Under the pieces are notes generated by a model, which was given only the letters and a program-made list of their open reading frames with translations, had not been told where the DNA came from and made no database searches. The position numbers and the translations under genes are program-made. A stretch of 64,000 nt of DNA from Aureimonas frigidaquae. GTDB taxonomy: Bacteria; Pseudomonadota; Alphaproteobacteria; Rhizobiales; Rhizobiaceae. Shown piece after piece: positions 57,122-64,000 of the stretch. Numbering within the stretch: the stretch's first letter is position 1; each line of letters starts with the position of its first letter. Location: assembly GCF_001463905.1 (NCBI RefSeq), contig NZ_BBWR01000008.1, positions 124,001-188,000 of the forward strand. Reading direction: 5' to 3'.

Positions 57122-57823
57122 TCAGTCGCGCAGAAATTCGTAGATATCGGCTTCCAGGCGGCGGGTTTCCGACAGGTCGAGGCTCGCCAGAATATGCTCG
57201 AAATGATGGAGCATCTCGTCCATCGCATCCTGCGGGCGGCGCTCCGCAATATGCTCCACCATGCGTTCATGCTCATGCGTTAGGCACAAGATGCCGCCTT
57301 TGCGCTCATAGACGGACTGGATGAGCACGCCGCGCCGTATCAGCACGGCCAGCATCTTCTCGATGACGGGATTTCCGGCGATCGATGCGATCAGGTAGTG
57401 GAACTCGCCGGCGATTCGATTGACGCCGGGATCGTGCTTATCGAAGGCATCGCGCTCGACGCGAAGATGGGCGCGCAGGCGGTCGAGGTCGGCCGGGCCG
57501 GCCCTTTCGCAGGCCAGCCGGACGGTGATCAGTTCCAGTTCGCGGCGCGCCTCATAGACATGGCGTGCTTCCTCCACCGTCGGACGGCTGATGAAGGCGC
57601 CACGGTTCAGCTCGAACACCACGACATCCTCGTCGCGCAGGCGCTCCAGGACGCGCCGCACCCTGGAGCGGGGCACGTCGTAGGCTTCCGCCAGCTTGAC
57701 CTCGTTGACATGCTCCCCGGCCCGGAGGTGCTTGTCGATGATGGCGTCGACCAACCGGTCGTAGATCAGATCCTCGATCGGGTGTTTCCCTCTCAGCCTG
57801 GGCTCTGTCTGCTCGTCGTCCAT
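57122..57823 (-). CDS. GntR family regulator, FCD subfamily
   Basis: A 233-residue regulator: winged helix (PIEDLIYDRLVDAIIDKHLRAG, VPRSRVRRVLERLRDEDVV) and FCD domain (VYEARRELELITVRLACE, EFHYLIASIAGN, THEHERMVEHIAERRPQDA) with metal-binding histidines. It is read in the same direction as the puuE-led operon and precedes it by 111 bases, which hold a sigma-54 promoter and a palindrome. It is the likely ligand-responsive regulator of that operon. Confidence 0.92.
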   Translation of the reverse strand: MDDEQTEPRLRGKHPIEDLIYDRLVDAIIDKHLRAGEHVNEVKLAEAYDVPRSRVRRVLERLRDEDVVVFELNRGAFISRPTVEEARHVYEARRELELITVRLACERAGPADLDRLRAHLRVERDAFDKHDPGVNRIAGEFHYLIASIAGNPVIEKMLAVLIRRGVLIQSVYERKGGILCLTHEHERMVEHIAERRPQDAMDEMLHHFEHILASLDLSETRRLEADIYEFLRD

Positions 57824-58046
57824 GCGTCATCCAATGCGGGGCGGTTTTGGTGGTCGCGTCTGCCACCCTCCAAGACATAAAGAAGTCATTCGCGGATCGG
57901 TAGAGTATCCATGATCGTTCCTGCGTGTTGAAAAATGCGGATCAGCGGAATGGTGGCGCTGGCGCGTGCAGGCAGCCTACCGCTCCGGCCGTCCCGGCCC
58001 TAGTTTCCCGAAAAGGGACAGCCGGGCAGGGAAGGGCGCAGCGCGC

Positions 58047-59684
58047 ATGGAAGAATTTGCCGAACTTCTGGATCGTCTGCTCCTGACGCCGAGCCGGAAC
58101 GGCAAGTTGCGGCTTCTGGTGGATCATTTCCGGCGCCAGCCGGACCCCGAGCGCGGTTACGCGCTGGCGGCGCTGACGGGGGAGCTCGATATTTCCAGCG
58201 TCAAGCCGGCCATGCTGCGGGCGCTCATGACGGAGCGGATGGACGAGGTCCTGTTCGGCTACTCCTACGATTATGTCGGGGACCTTGCAGAGACGATCGC
58301 GCTCGTCTGGCCGGGTCCGGATGTGGATGCGGGAGACGAGGCCCTGACCCTGTCCGGCATCGTGGCGGCGCTGGAGACGGCCAGCCGGCGCGAGGGGCCA
58401 CGCCTGGTGGAGGGATGGCTGGACCGGCTGGATTCCACCGGCCGCTACGCTCTTCTGAAACTCGTGACGGGGTCGATGCGCATCGGCGTTTCGGCCCGGC
58501 TCGCCAAGCAGGCGCTGGCCGATTTCGGCAGCCGGGACGTGACCGAGATCGAGGAGCTGTGGCACGGGTTGCGGCCACCCTATGCCGGGCTCTTCGCCTG
58601 GCTGGAGGGGCGCGCCGACAAGCCCGTCTCGGCGGCGCTGGCGCCGTTCCGCCCGGTCATGCTGTCGCATGCGCTGGAGGCGCCGGATTATCCCCGGATC
58701 GATCCCGAACTCTATGCCGCCGAATGGAAATGGGACGGGATCCGCGTCCAGGCGACGAGCGATGGCGGCAGCCGTCGGCTCTATTCCCGCACGGGGGACG
58801 ATATTTCCGCAGCCTTTCCCGATCTGATCGATGCGATGGACTATGAGGGCGCGATCGACGGGGAACTGCTCGTCGCGCGGGCTGCCGCACCCGGCCTTGC
58901 GGCACGCGGCGAGGGCGCGGCCGGCATTGTCGCCGGGACCTTCTCGGACCTGCAGCAGCGTTTGAACCGCAAGGCGGTCAGCGCGGCGGTGATGAAGAAG
59001 CACCCAGTCTTCGTGCGCGCCTACGACCTTCTGCAGGACGGCGCTACGGATTTGCGCGCGCTGCCCTATGCCGAGCGGCGCGCGCGGCTGAAGGCCTTCA
59101 TGGAACGGCTCGATCCGACGCGCTTCGACCTGTCGCCCAACGTGGCCTATGCCGATCTCGACGCATTGGAGAAGCTGCGCATGGCGCCGCCCCATCCGGT
59201 CATCGAGGGGGTGATGCTCAAACGGGTCGATTCGCCCTATCTGGCCGGGCGGCCGAAAGGGCCCTGGTTCAAGTGGAAGCGGGATCCGCATGTCATCGAC
59301 GCGGTGCTGATGTATGCGCAGCGCGGCCATGGCAAGCGGTCCAGCTTCTATTCCGACTACACGTTCGGCGTCTGGAGCGGTCCGGACGATGCGCCCGAGC
59401 TCGTCCCCGTCGGCAAGGCCTATTTCGGCTTCACCGATGCGGAGCTGAAGCAGCTCGACAAATATGTGCGCGACAATACGACCGAGCGCTTCGGCCCGGT
59501 GCGCGCGGTGCGGGCCGAGCCGGGCCACGGGCTGGTGATCGAAGTCGCCTTCGAGGGGCTGCAGCGCTCCCCGCGGCACCGTTCGGGCGTGGCGATGCGC
59601 TTTCCGCGCGTGTCGCGCCTGCGCTGGGACAAGCCGGCCTTCGAAGCCGACCGCATCGATACGTTGATCGCCATGCTCGACTGA
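58047..59684 (+). CDS. ATP-dependent DNA ligase (LigC/B-like)
   Basis: A 545-residue ATP-dependent ligase for nick sealing in repair. Order: an N-terminal DNA-binding domain (1-200), the adenylation domain with the active lysine in EWKWDGIRVQ, motif III-like region IDGELLV, motif IV/V segments ending EGVMLKRVDSPYLAGRPKGPWFKWKR (cited in part), and the OB domain. Start ATG 58047 has a GGGAAGGG ribosome site. Its common partners, a ligase-associated exonuclease and helicase, are not adjacent. Confidence 0.92.
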   Translation: MEEFAELLDRLLLTPSRNGKLRLLVDHFRRQPDPERGYALAALTGELDISSVKPAMLRALMTERMDEVLFGYSYDYVGDLAETIALVWPGPDVDAGDEALTLSGIVAALETASRREGPRLVEGWLDRLDSTGRYALLKLVTGSMRIGVSARLAKQALADFGSRDVTEIEELWHGLRPPYAGLFAWLEGRADKPVSAALAPFRPVMLSHALEAPDYPRIDPELYAAEWKWDGIRVQATSDGGSRRLYSRTGDDISAAFPDLIDAMDYEGAIDGELLVARAAAPGLAARGEGAAGIVAGTFSDLQQRLNRKAVSAAVMKKHPVFVRAYDLLQDGATDLRALPYAERRARLKAFMERLDPTRFDLSPNVAYADLDALEKLRMAPPHPVIEGVMLKRVDSPYLAGRPKGPWFKWKRDPHVIDAVLMYAQRGHGKRSSFYSDYTFGVWSGPDDAPELVPVGKAYFGFTDAELKQLDKYVRDNTTERFGPVRAVRAEPGHGLVIEVAFEGLQRSPRHRSGVAMRFPRVSRLRWDKPAFEADRIDTLIAMLD

Positions 59685-59810
59685 TCCGCCTTGCCAGCGC
59701 CGCACGGGGCGCCTAACTGCGGGGCACGAGGATGGCCACGGCCGTCCGCTGCGCTATGATGGGCTGCCGGCACCGGCCGGAAAAGCCTGCCCCGCCCTGA
59801 GAGGTTGCCG

Positions 59811-60080
59811 ATGTCGGGTTCCGTTTCCAATTTCCTCGGCGGCTCGCCGCTGGCGGTCATCGTCAAGCTGGCGATCATCTCCCTTCTGGTCGGCATCCTG
59901 ATGAGTTGGCTGGACCTGCGGCCGATGGAACTGGTCGATTGGGTCGTGGATTTCGTCCGCTATCTCTGGTTCTCGGTCTTCGGTTCGCTCAACCGGGCCT
60001 TCGATTACTTCCTGCTGGGCGCCGTCATCGTGGTGCCGATCTTCCTGATCTCGCGCTTTGCCAAGATGGGAAAGCGTTGA
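59811..60080 (+). CDS. small membrane protein (DUF6460-like)
   Basis: An 89-residue protein with two or three hydrophobic segments (LAVIVKLAIISLLVGILMSW, a middle WFSVF region, and DYFLLGAVIVVPIFLISRF). ATG 59811 has a GAGAGG ribosome site; a TTG two codons earlier is less likely. The pattern resembles a DUF6460 family member of unknown role. It is followed at one base by the EamA transporter, so the two are likely coupled. Confidence 0.75.
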   Translation: MSGSVSNFLGGSPLAVIVKLAIISLLVGILMSWLDLRPMELVDWVVDFVRYLWFSVFGSLNRAFDYFLLGAVIVVPIFLISRFAKMGKR

Positions 60081-60081
60081 C

Positions 60082-60927
60082 ATGACACCGCTCGTCTTTG
60101 CGGCAGTGCTCTGCGCGGCGCTGCTGCATGCGACCTGGAACGCCATGCTGAAGACGCAGTCCGACAAATATGCCGGAGCCTTCGGCGTGGCACTGGGCGG
60201 CGTGCCGCTCGGCCTCGCGGCCATCTTGTGGTTCGGCCTGCCGGCCGCGGAAAGCTGGCCCTACGTGGTCAGTTCCGCCTTGATCCACACCTTCTATTAC
60301 ATCTGCCTTCTCAACGCCTATCGCGTCGCGGACTTCACGCAGGTCTATCCCATTGCGCGCGGCGCGGCGCCCGTCATCACGGCGGTGGCCGGCGCGGTGC
60401 TGATCGGGGAAGTGCTCTCGCCGCTGCAGAGCGGCTCTGTGCTTCTGATCGCCTGCGGGGTCATGAGCCTCGTCTTTGCCGGGCGCGGCGGCCGCAGCCT
60501 GACCGGGGCGGGCCTGTTCTGGGCGCTTGCGACGAGCGTCATCATCGCCACCTATTCGCTCAATGACGGGGTCGGCGCACGGCTGGCCGGCAACAGCTTC
60601 TCCTTCTATGGCGCATCGGCAACGTTGAATGCCGCGCTCCTGGCCATCGTCATCGCGGTGCGCCAGCCCAAGGCGCTGGCGGCCACCATCCGCCATCCCG
60701 GCCGCACGCTCTATCTGGGTGGGCCGGTCTCCTTCATCGCCTATGCGCTCGTGACCTGGGCCTTTTCGCAGGCGCCCATCGCCATGGTGTCGGCCTTGCG
60801 CGAAATTTCGATCGTCTTCGCCGTGCTGATCGGGACGCTGGTCCTGCGCGAGCGCATGGACTGGCGGCGGATCTGCTCCTCCTTCGTCACCCTGCTCGGC
60901 GTGCTCCTGCTGCGCGTTTCGCGGTAG
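60082..60927 (+). CDS. EamA/DMT family transporter
   Basis: A 281-residue transporter with ten hydrophobic segments in two EamA repeats: LLHATWNAMLK, YRVADFTQVYPIARGAAPVI, and in the second half ALVTWAFSQAPIAMVSALREISIVFAVLIG (cited in part). DMT proteins export or import amino acids and other metabolites. It starts one base after the small membrane protein stop and is convergent with the amidohydrolase gene. Confidence 0.88.
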   Translation: MTPLVFAAVLCAALLHATWNAMLKTQSDKYAGAFGVALGGVPLGLAAILWFGLPAAESWPYVVSSALIHTFYYICLLNAYRVADFTQVYPIARGAAPVITAVAGAVLIGEVLSPLQSGSVLLIACGVMSLVFAGRGGRSLTGAGLFWALATSVIIATYSLNDGVGARLAGNSFSFYGASATLNAALLAIVIAVRQPKALAATIRHPGRTLYLGGPVSFIAYALVTWAFSQAPIAMVSALREISIVFAVLIGTLVLRERMDWRRICSSFVTLLGVLLLRVSR

Positions 60928-60940
60928 GTCCCTCCAGGCC

Positions 60941-61777
60941 CTAGCGGAACTCCGTCGCAACGCGGTGCAGGATGGTGTGGCGGCGGGCGAGAGCGTCGAT
61001 ATCGCGGCTGTAGCCGCCGCCGATCACGCCCACCACCGGGATGCCACGCTCCCGGAAGAAGCCGATGACCCGCCGGTCACGCTCGGCAAGCCCGCCATCG
61101 CTCAAGGACAGGCGGCCCAGCCGGTCGTCCATATGCGGGTCCACCCCGGCATTGTAGAAGACGATGTCGGGGGCGGCGGCCGCAAACGACTGCGTCAACA
61201 GGGCCGGCAGCAGCGCAAGATAGGCTGCATCCACGACCCCGTCGGGCAGGGCGACGTCCCGGTCGGACGTGGCCTTGTCGGTCGGGTAATTGCGGGCGCA
61301 GTGGATGGACAGCGTGTAGACCGCCGGGTCCTGCGCAAAGATACGCGCCGTCCCGTCGCCCTGGTGCACATCGCAATCGAAGACGAGGCAGCGCTGCACA
61401 TCACCATCGGCGATCAGCGTGGCGGCCGCCACGGCGACATCGTTGAAGACGGAGAAGCCCGCGCCGCCATGCGGGCCGGCATGATGGCTGCCGCCGGCCG
61501 TGTTGCAGGCAAGGCCATGTTCCAGCGCGAGCCGGGCGGCCACCACCGTGCCACCGGTCGCATGAAGGGATCGCTGCGTCACGCGGGCATCCACCGCAAA
61601 GCCGATGGCCTTCTCCTCGGCCCGCGTGGCAGTGCCCGTCAGGATGCGTTGGACATAGGCCGGATCATGCGCCCGCTCGAGCCAGCTTTCGGACGCCGGT
61701 ACGGCCGGGTGGAAGCCGGCCGGCCCGACGATGCCGTCCTCTGCCAGAATCTCTGCGATGCGCGAGAATTTCGACAT
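60941..61777 (-). CDS. histone deacetylase-like amidohydrolase
   Basis: A zinc amidohydrolase of the HDAC/acetylpolyamine amidohydrolase superfamily. The metal and catalytic motifs are GGSHHAGPHGG (tandem histidines), FDCDVHQGDGTA, NAGVDPHMDD, and IGGGYS. The first ATG is at 61777, but the same frame upstream, back to 61855, encodes a family-like N terminus (HHPAYD, PGHRFPMSKF) with no ATG, GTG or TTG. The real start is probably a rare codon near the pyrD stop. Confidence 0.88.
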   Translation of the reverse strand: MSKFSRIAEILAEDGIVGPAGFHPAVPASESWLERAHDPAYVQRILTGTATRAEEKAIGFAVDARVTQRSLHATGGTVVAARLALEHGLACNTAGGSHHAGPHGGAGFSVFNDVAVAAATLIADGDVQRCLVFDCDVHQGDGTARIFAQDPAVYTLSIHCARNYPTDKATSDRDVALPDGVVDAAYLALLPALLTQSFAAAAPDIVFYNAGVDPHMDDRLGRLSLSDGGLAERDRRVIGFFRERGIPVVGVIGGGYSRDIDALARRHTILHRVATEFR

Positions 61778-61851
61778 GGGAAAGCGATGGCCGGGTTCGA
61801 ACCGGGCATCATAGGCCGGGTGGTGAACGAGCGGGGGCGTGGCGGGCAGGC

Positions 61852-62955
61852 CTATTGCGCGGGCGGCGGGCCGCGCTGCAGGATCTCGTCGATGCGCGTA
61901 TCGCGAATGCGCTTCAGGTTCGGCGCGCCCGATTTGTCGAGATAATGCATGAGCCCGTTCAGGATGCGCAGCGGCAGGCGCGGCCCGGCATAGACGAGAG
62001 AGGTATAGAGCTGAACCAGATCGGCCCCGGCCTCCATCTTGGCCAGCGCCGTACGGGCGCTTTCCACCCCGCCGACGCCGATGAGCGGATAATCGGGCCC
62101 GAGCGCCTTGCGGAAGGCCGCCAGCACGAAACTGGACCGCCCGATCAGCGGTCGGCCGGACAGGCCGCCCGCTTCCAGCGCATGGGCACGCCCTTCGATC
62201 CCGTAGCGCGAGACGGTCGTGTTGGAGACGATCAGCCCGTCGAGCCGATACTTCCTTGCCGCGTCGGCGATGGCGCCGATCTCCGCAAGGTCGAGATCGG
62301 GCGCAACCTTCAGGAAGATCGGGCAGGGCGGGACTGCCGCCAGCGCCGCGGCGCCGTCCCGTGCGGCGGAAGCCGCGTCCAGAAGCTCGGACAGTTCGCC
62401 GCCCTTCTGCAGGTTGCGCAGGCCCGGCGTATTCGGCGACGAAATGTTGATGGTCAGGTAGCTGGCGAGCGGCGCGAAACAGTGGATGCCGGCCACATAG
62501 TCGGCGATCCGGTCGGTCGCATCCTTGTTCGCGCCAATATTGACGCCGACGATCCCCGCCTTGCGGACCCGCTTCTTCAGCCGGGCGGCCACATCCGCAT
62601 GGCCTTCATTGTTGAAGCCGAGGCGATTGATGATCGCGCCCGCTTCCGGCAGGCGGAAGATGCGGGGCTTGGGATTGCCCTCCTGGGGGACGGGGGTGAC
62701 CGTCCCGACCTCCACGAAGCCGAAGCCCAGGCGCAGCAATGCATCGGGCACGGCGGCGTTCTTGTCATAGCCGGCAGCGAGCCCCAGAGGATTGGGAAAA
62801 TCCAGACCCGCCAGGCTCACGCGCAGGCGTGGATCGGACGGCGCTTCTACCCTCGGCACCAGTCCCGACTGCAAGGCGCGGATGGACAGCGTATGGGCGC
62901 GTTCCGGATCCAGCTTGAACAGAAGGGGCTTTGCCCAGCGATAGGCGACGCTCAT
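61852..62955 (-). CDS. pyrD: quinone-dependent dihydroorotate dehydrogenase (class 2)
   Basis: Oxidises dihydroorotate to orotate in pyrimidine synthesis and passes electrons to quinone at the membrane. The 367-residue protein has the N-terminal membrane/quinone helix (RWAKPLLFKLDPERAHTLSIRAL), NPLGLAAGYDKN, the active-site serine in NISSPNTPGLRNLQ, VSNTTVSR, and IGVGGVESA. The ATG at 62955 overlaps the DUF952 stop (ATGA), and the stop (61852) touches a possible amidohydrolase start. Confidence 0.95.
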   Translation of the reverse strand: MSVAYRWAKPLLFKLDPERAHTLSIRALQSGLVPRVEAPSDPRLRVSLAGLDFPNPLGLAAGYDKNAAVPDALLRLGFGFVEVGTVTPVPQEGNPKPRIFRLPEAGAIINRLGFNNEGHADVAARLKKRVRKAGIVGVNIGANKDATDRIADYVAGIHCFAPLASYLTINISSPNTPGLRNLQKGGELSELLDAASAARDGAAALAAVPPCPIFLKVAPDLDLAEIGAIADAARKYRLDGLIVSNTTVSRYGIEGRAHALEAGGLSGRPLIGRSSFVLAAFRKALGPDYPLIGVGGVESARTALAKMEAGADLVQLYTSLVYAGPRLPLRILNGLMHYLDKSGAPNLKRIRDTRIDEILQRGPPPAQ

Positions 62956-63308
62956 CGGACAGTCTCCGGAAAGACATGGCGGCCGTCCTGCAGCGTTTCG
63001 ACCGGGCGCGCATCGAGCACGGCCGCAAGCGGCAGGGGACCATACAGATGAGGGAAAAGCGCGCCGCCCCGGGAGGGTTCCCAACGCAGCTCGGAGCCGA
63101 GCGCGCGCGCATCCACCGCAAGGAGGATGAGATCGGCCTGGCCGGCGAAATGCTTGTCGGCCGTCTCACGCAGCTGCGTGGCGGTCGAGAAGTGGATGAA
63201 GCCGTCCTGGAGGTCCACCGGCGCACCATCGAGTTGGCCGGCATCGACCGCCTTCTGCCACAGAGCGGCCGGCAGCAATTTGTAGATGGTGTCGTCTCGG
63301 GTCATCAT
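62952..63308 (-). CDS. DUF952 domain protein
   Basis: A 118-residue protein with the DUF952 pattern: IYKLLPAALWQKAV, DGFIHFSTATQLRETAD, and RWEPSRGGALFPHLYGPLPLAAV (cited in part). Function unknown; in related genomes it commonly precedes pyrD. The start is one of two adjacent ATGs (63308, 63305). The stop overlaps pyrD. Confidence 0.88.
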   Translation of the reverse strand: MMTRDDTIYKLLPAALWQKAVDAGQLDGAPVDLQDGFIHFSTATQLRETADKHFAGQADLILLAVDARALGSELRWEPSRGGALFPHLYGPLPLAAVLDARPVETLQDGRHVFPETVR

Positions 63309-63330
63309 GCGTCCGCGATCATGGGGGGCG

Positions 63331-64000
63331 TCAACGGGGCTCGCCCGTGGCGGCAAGCGCCGTGTCGGCGGCGCGGGACAGGAAGCGGGCCATCTCCCGG
63401 CGGGAGGTCTCACCCGCCTTGCGCTCGAAGGCCTGGAAGACATGGCAGGCGCCGGTCCAGACCGACAGGTCGGCGATGTTTCCGGCCGCCGTCCAGCGCG
63501 ATGCCATGAACAGCGTGTCGTCGAGGAGCAGGTCCTTCGTCCCGATGGTGAAGAGCGCGGGCGGCAGCCCGGAAAGATCGGCATAGAGGGGCGATACGGC
63601 CGGATCGCGCAAGGGGCGGTCTTCCGGCACGAAGCGCATGACAAATTCCTTCACGTCGTCCGTATTGAGAACGAGGCGTTCTTCGCCCGCGTTGCGCACG
63701 CTGGGCGTAAGAGACAGATCATAGCAGCCGGCATTCAGATTGGCCGCGCGGAAGGGCGTCATGCCATGCCCGTCGCGCAAGGAAATCAGCGTCAGGACGG
63801 CCAGATGCGCGCCCGCCGACTCGCCGCCGATGGCAAGGAAGCCGGTGGGTGCGCCGTCGATCGCGCCGGCCGCAAGGGCGAGCGCCACGTCCTCGCAATC
63901 CTGCGGCGCTGCCGGGAAGGGATGTTCGGGCGCAAGCCGGTAGTCGATGGCCAGGGTGACGAGGCCCGTCGCCTCCGCCAGCTGGCGCAGCGCGCCATCA
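63331..64000 (-). CDS. alpha/beta hydrolase (HSL family), N-terminal part missing
   Basis: The last 222 residues or so of a serine hydrolase whose start lies beyond the right edge. It has DYRLAPEHPFPAA, the nucleophile elbow GGESAGAHLA, the acid region GTKDLLLDD and the histidine in WTGACHVFQ, as in hormone-sensitive-lipase-like esterases. It precedes DUF952, pyrD and the amidohydrolase on the same strand, with 22 bases to DUF952. Confidence 0.88.
   Translation of the reverse strand, partial: DGALRQLAEATGLVTLAIDYRLAPEHPFPAAPQDCEDVALALAAGAIDGAPTGFLAIGGESAGAHLAVLTLISLRDGHGMTPFRAANLNAGCYDLSLTPSVRNAGEERLVLNTDDVKEFVMRFVPEDRPLRDPAVSPLYADLSGLPPALFTIGTKDLLLDDTLFMASRWTAAGNIADLSVWTGACHVFQAFERKAGETSRREMARFLSRAADTALAATGEPR

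Overview
The window is high-GC, densely coded chromosomal DNA from an alphaproteobacterium, most likely of the order Hyphomicrobiales (Rhizobiales). Grounds for this are a CcrM-type GANTC methyltransferase, the mutY / DciA-like / dsbA neighbourhood, a fused RibB with a decayed GCHII domain, the complete N-acetylglutaminylglutamine amide (NAGGN) osmolyte operon and the class-2 pyrD. Family calls come from reading translated motifs; no database search was run, and genus cannot be fixed.

Layout. 1-30 kb is mostly housekeeping: M16 protease (partial) and thrC, a lipoprotein, a HAD phosphatase, ccrM, mutY, a GT25 glycosyltransferase plus O-antigen ligase-like pair, dciA-like, dsbA-like, ppdK, a DUF1499 protein, an MBL-fold hydrolase, trhO, an MFS transporter, ribB and a TerC protein, fdhD, the NAGGN operon (asnO-like, ngg, M42 peptidase), MaoC, DUF2076, isochorismatase-like, a class V aminotransferase, an Lrp regulator and an ABC-F ATPase. 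30.2-43.5 kb is accessory catabolism: an XRE-cupin regulator and cyclase-family hydrolase, then a GntR regulator divergent from a seven-gene unit (hyuA, hyuB, sugar-binding protein, SDR, L-fuconate dehydratase-like enolase, CUT2 ATPase and permease). A tRNA-Thr(CGT), a nitronate monooxygenase, an unknown secreted protein and a DEDDh exonuclease follow.

47.2-57.8 kb is a second accessory operon read on the minus strand: PuuE-type allantoinase, AllA-type ureidoglycolate lyase, a complete dipeptide/oligopeptide-type ABC importer (binding protein, two permeases, fused ATPases), a sugar-nucleotide-type epimerase/dehydrogenase, an SDR and a dihydropyrimidinase, with a GntR gene upstream. Between GntR and the operon lie a near-perfect sigma-54 -24/-12 promoter and a palindrome next to the expected start site. 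This suggests nitrogen-controlled, GntR-modulated scavenging of a cyclic ureide/amide compound, possibly with a sugar moiety. 58-64 kb returns to general functions: an ATP-dependent DNA ligase, a small membrane protein, an EamA transporter, a histone-deacetylase-like amidohydrolase, pyrD, DUF952 and a partial alpha/beta hydrolase.

The best candidates for something undescribed are the two catabolic clusters. One joins an ATP-dependent hydantoinase to an L-fuconate dehydratase-like enzyme and a sugar importer. The other joins ureide hydrolases to a peptide-type importer and sugar-type oxidoreductases. No phage, insertion sequence, CRISPR array, toxin-antitoxin or defence locus was seen.
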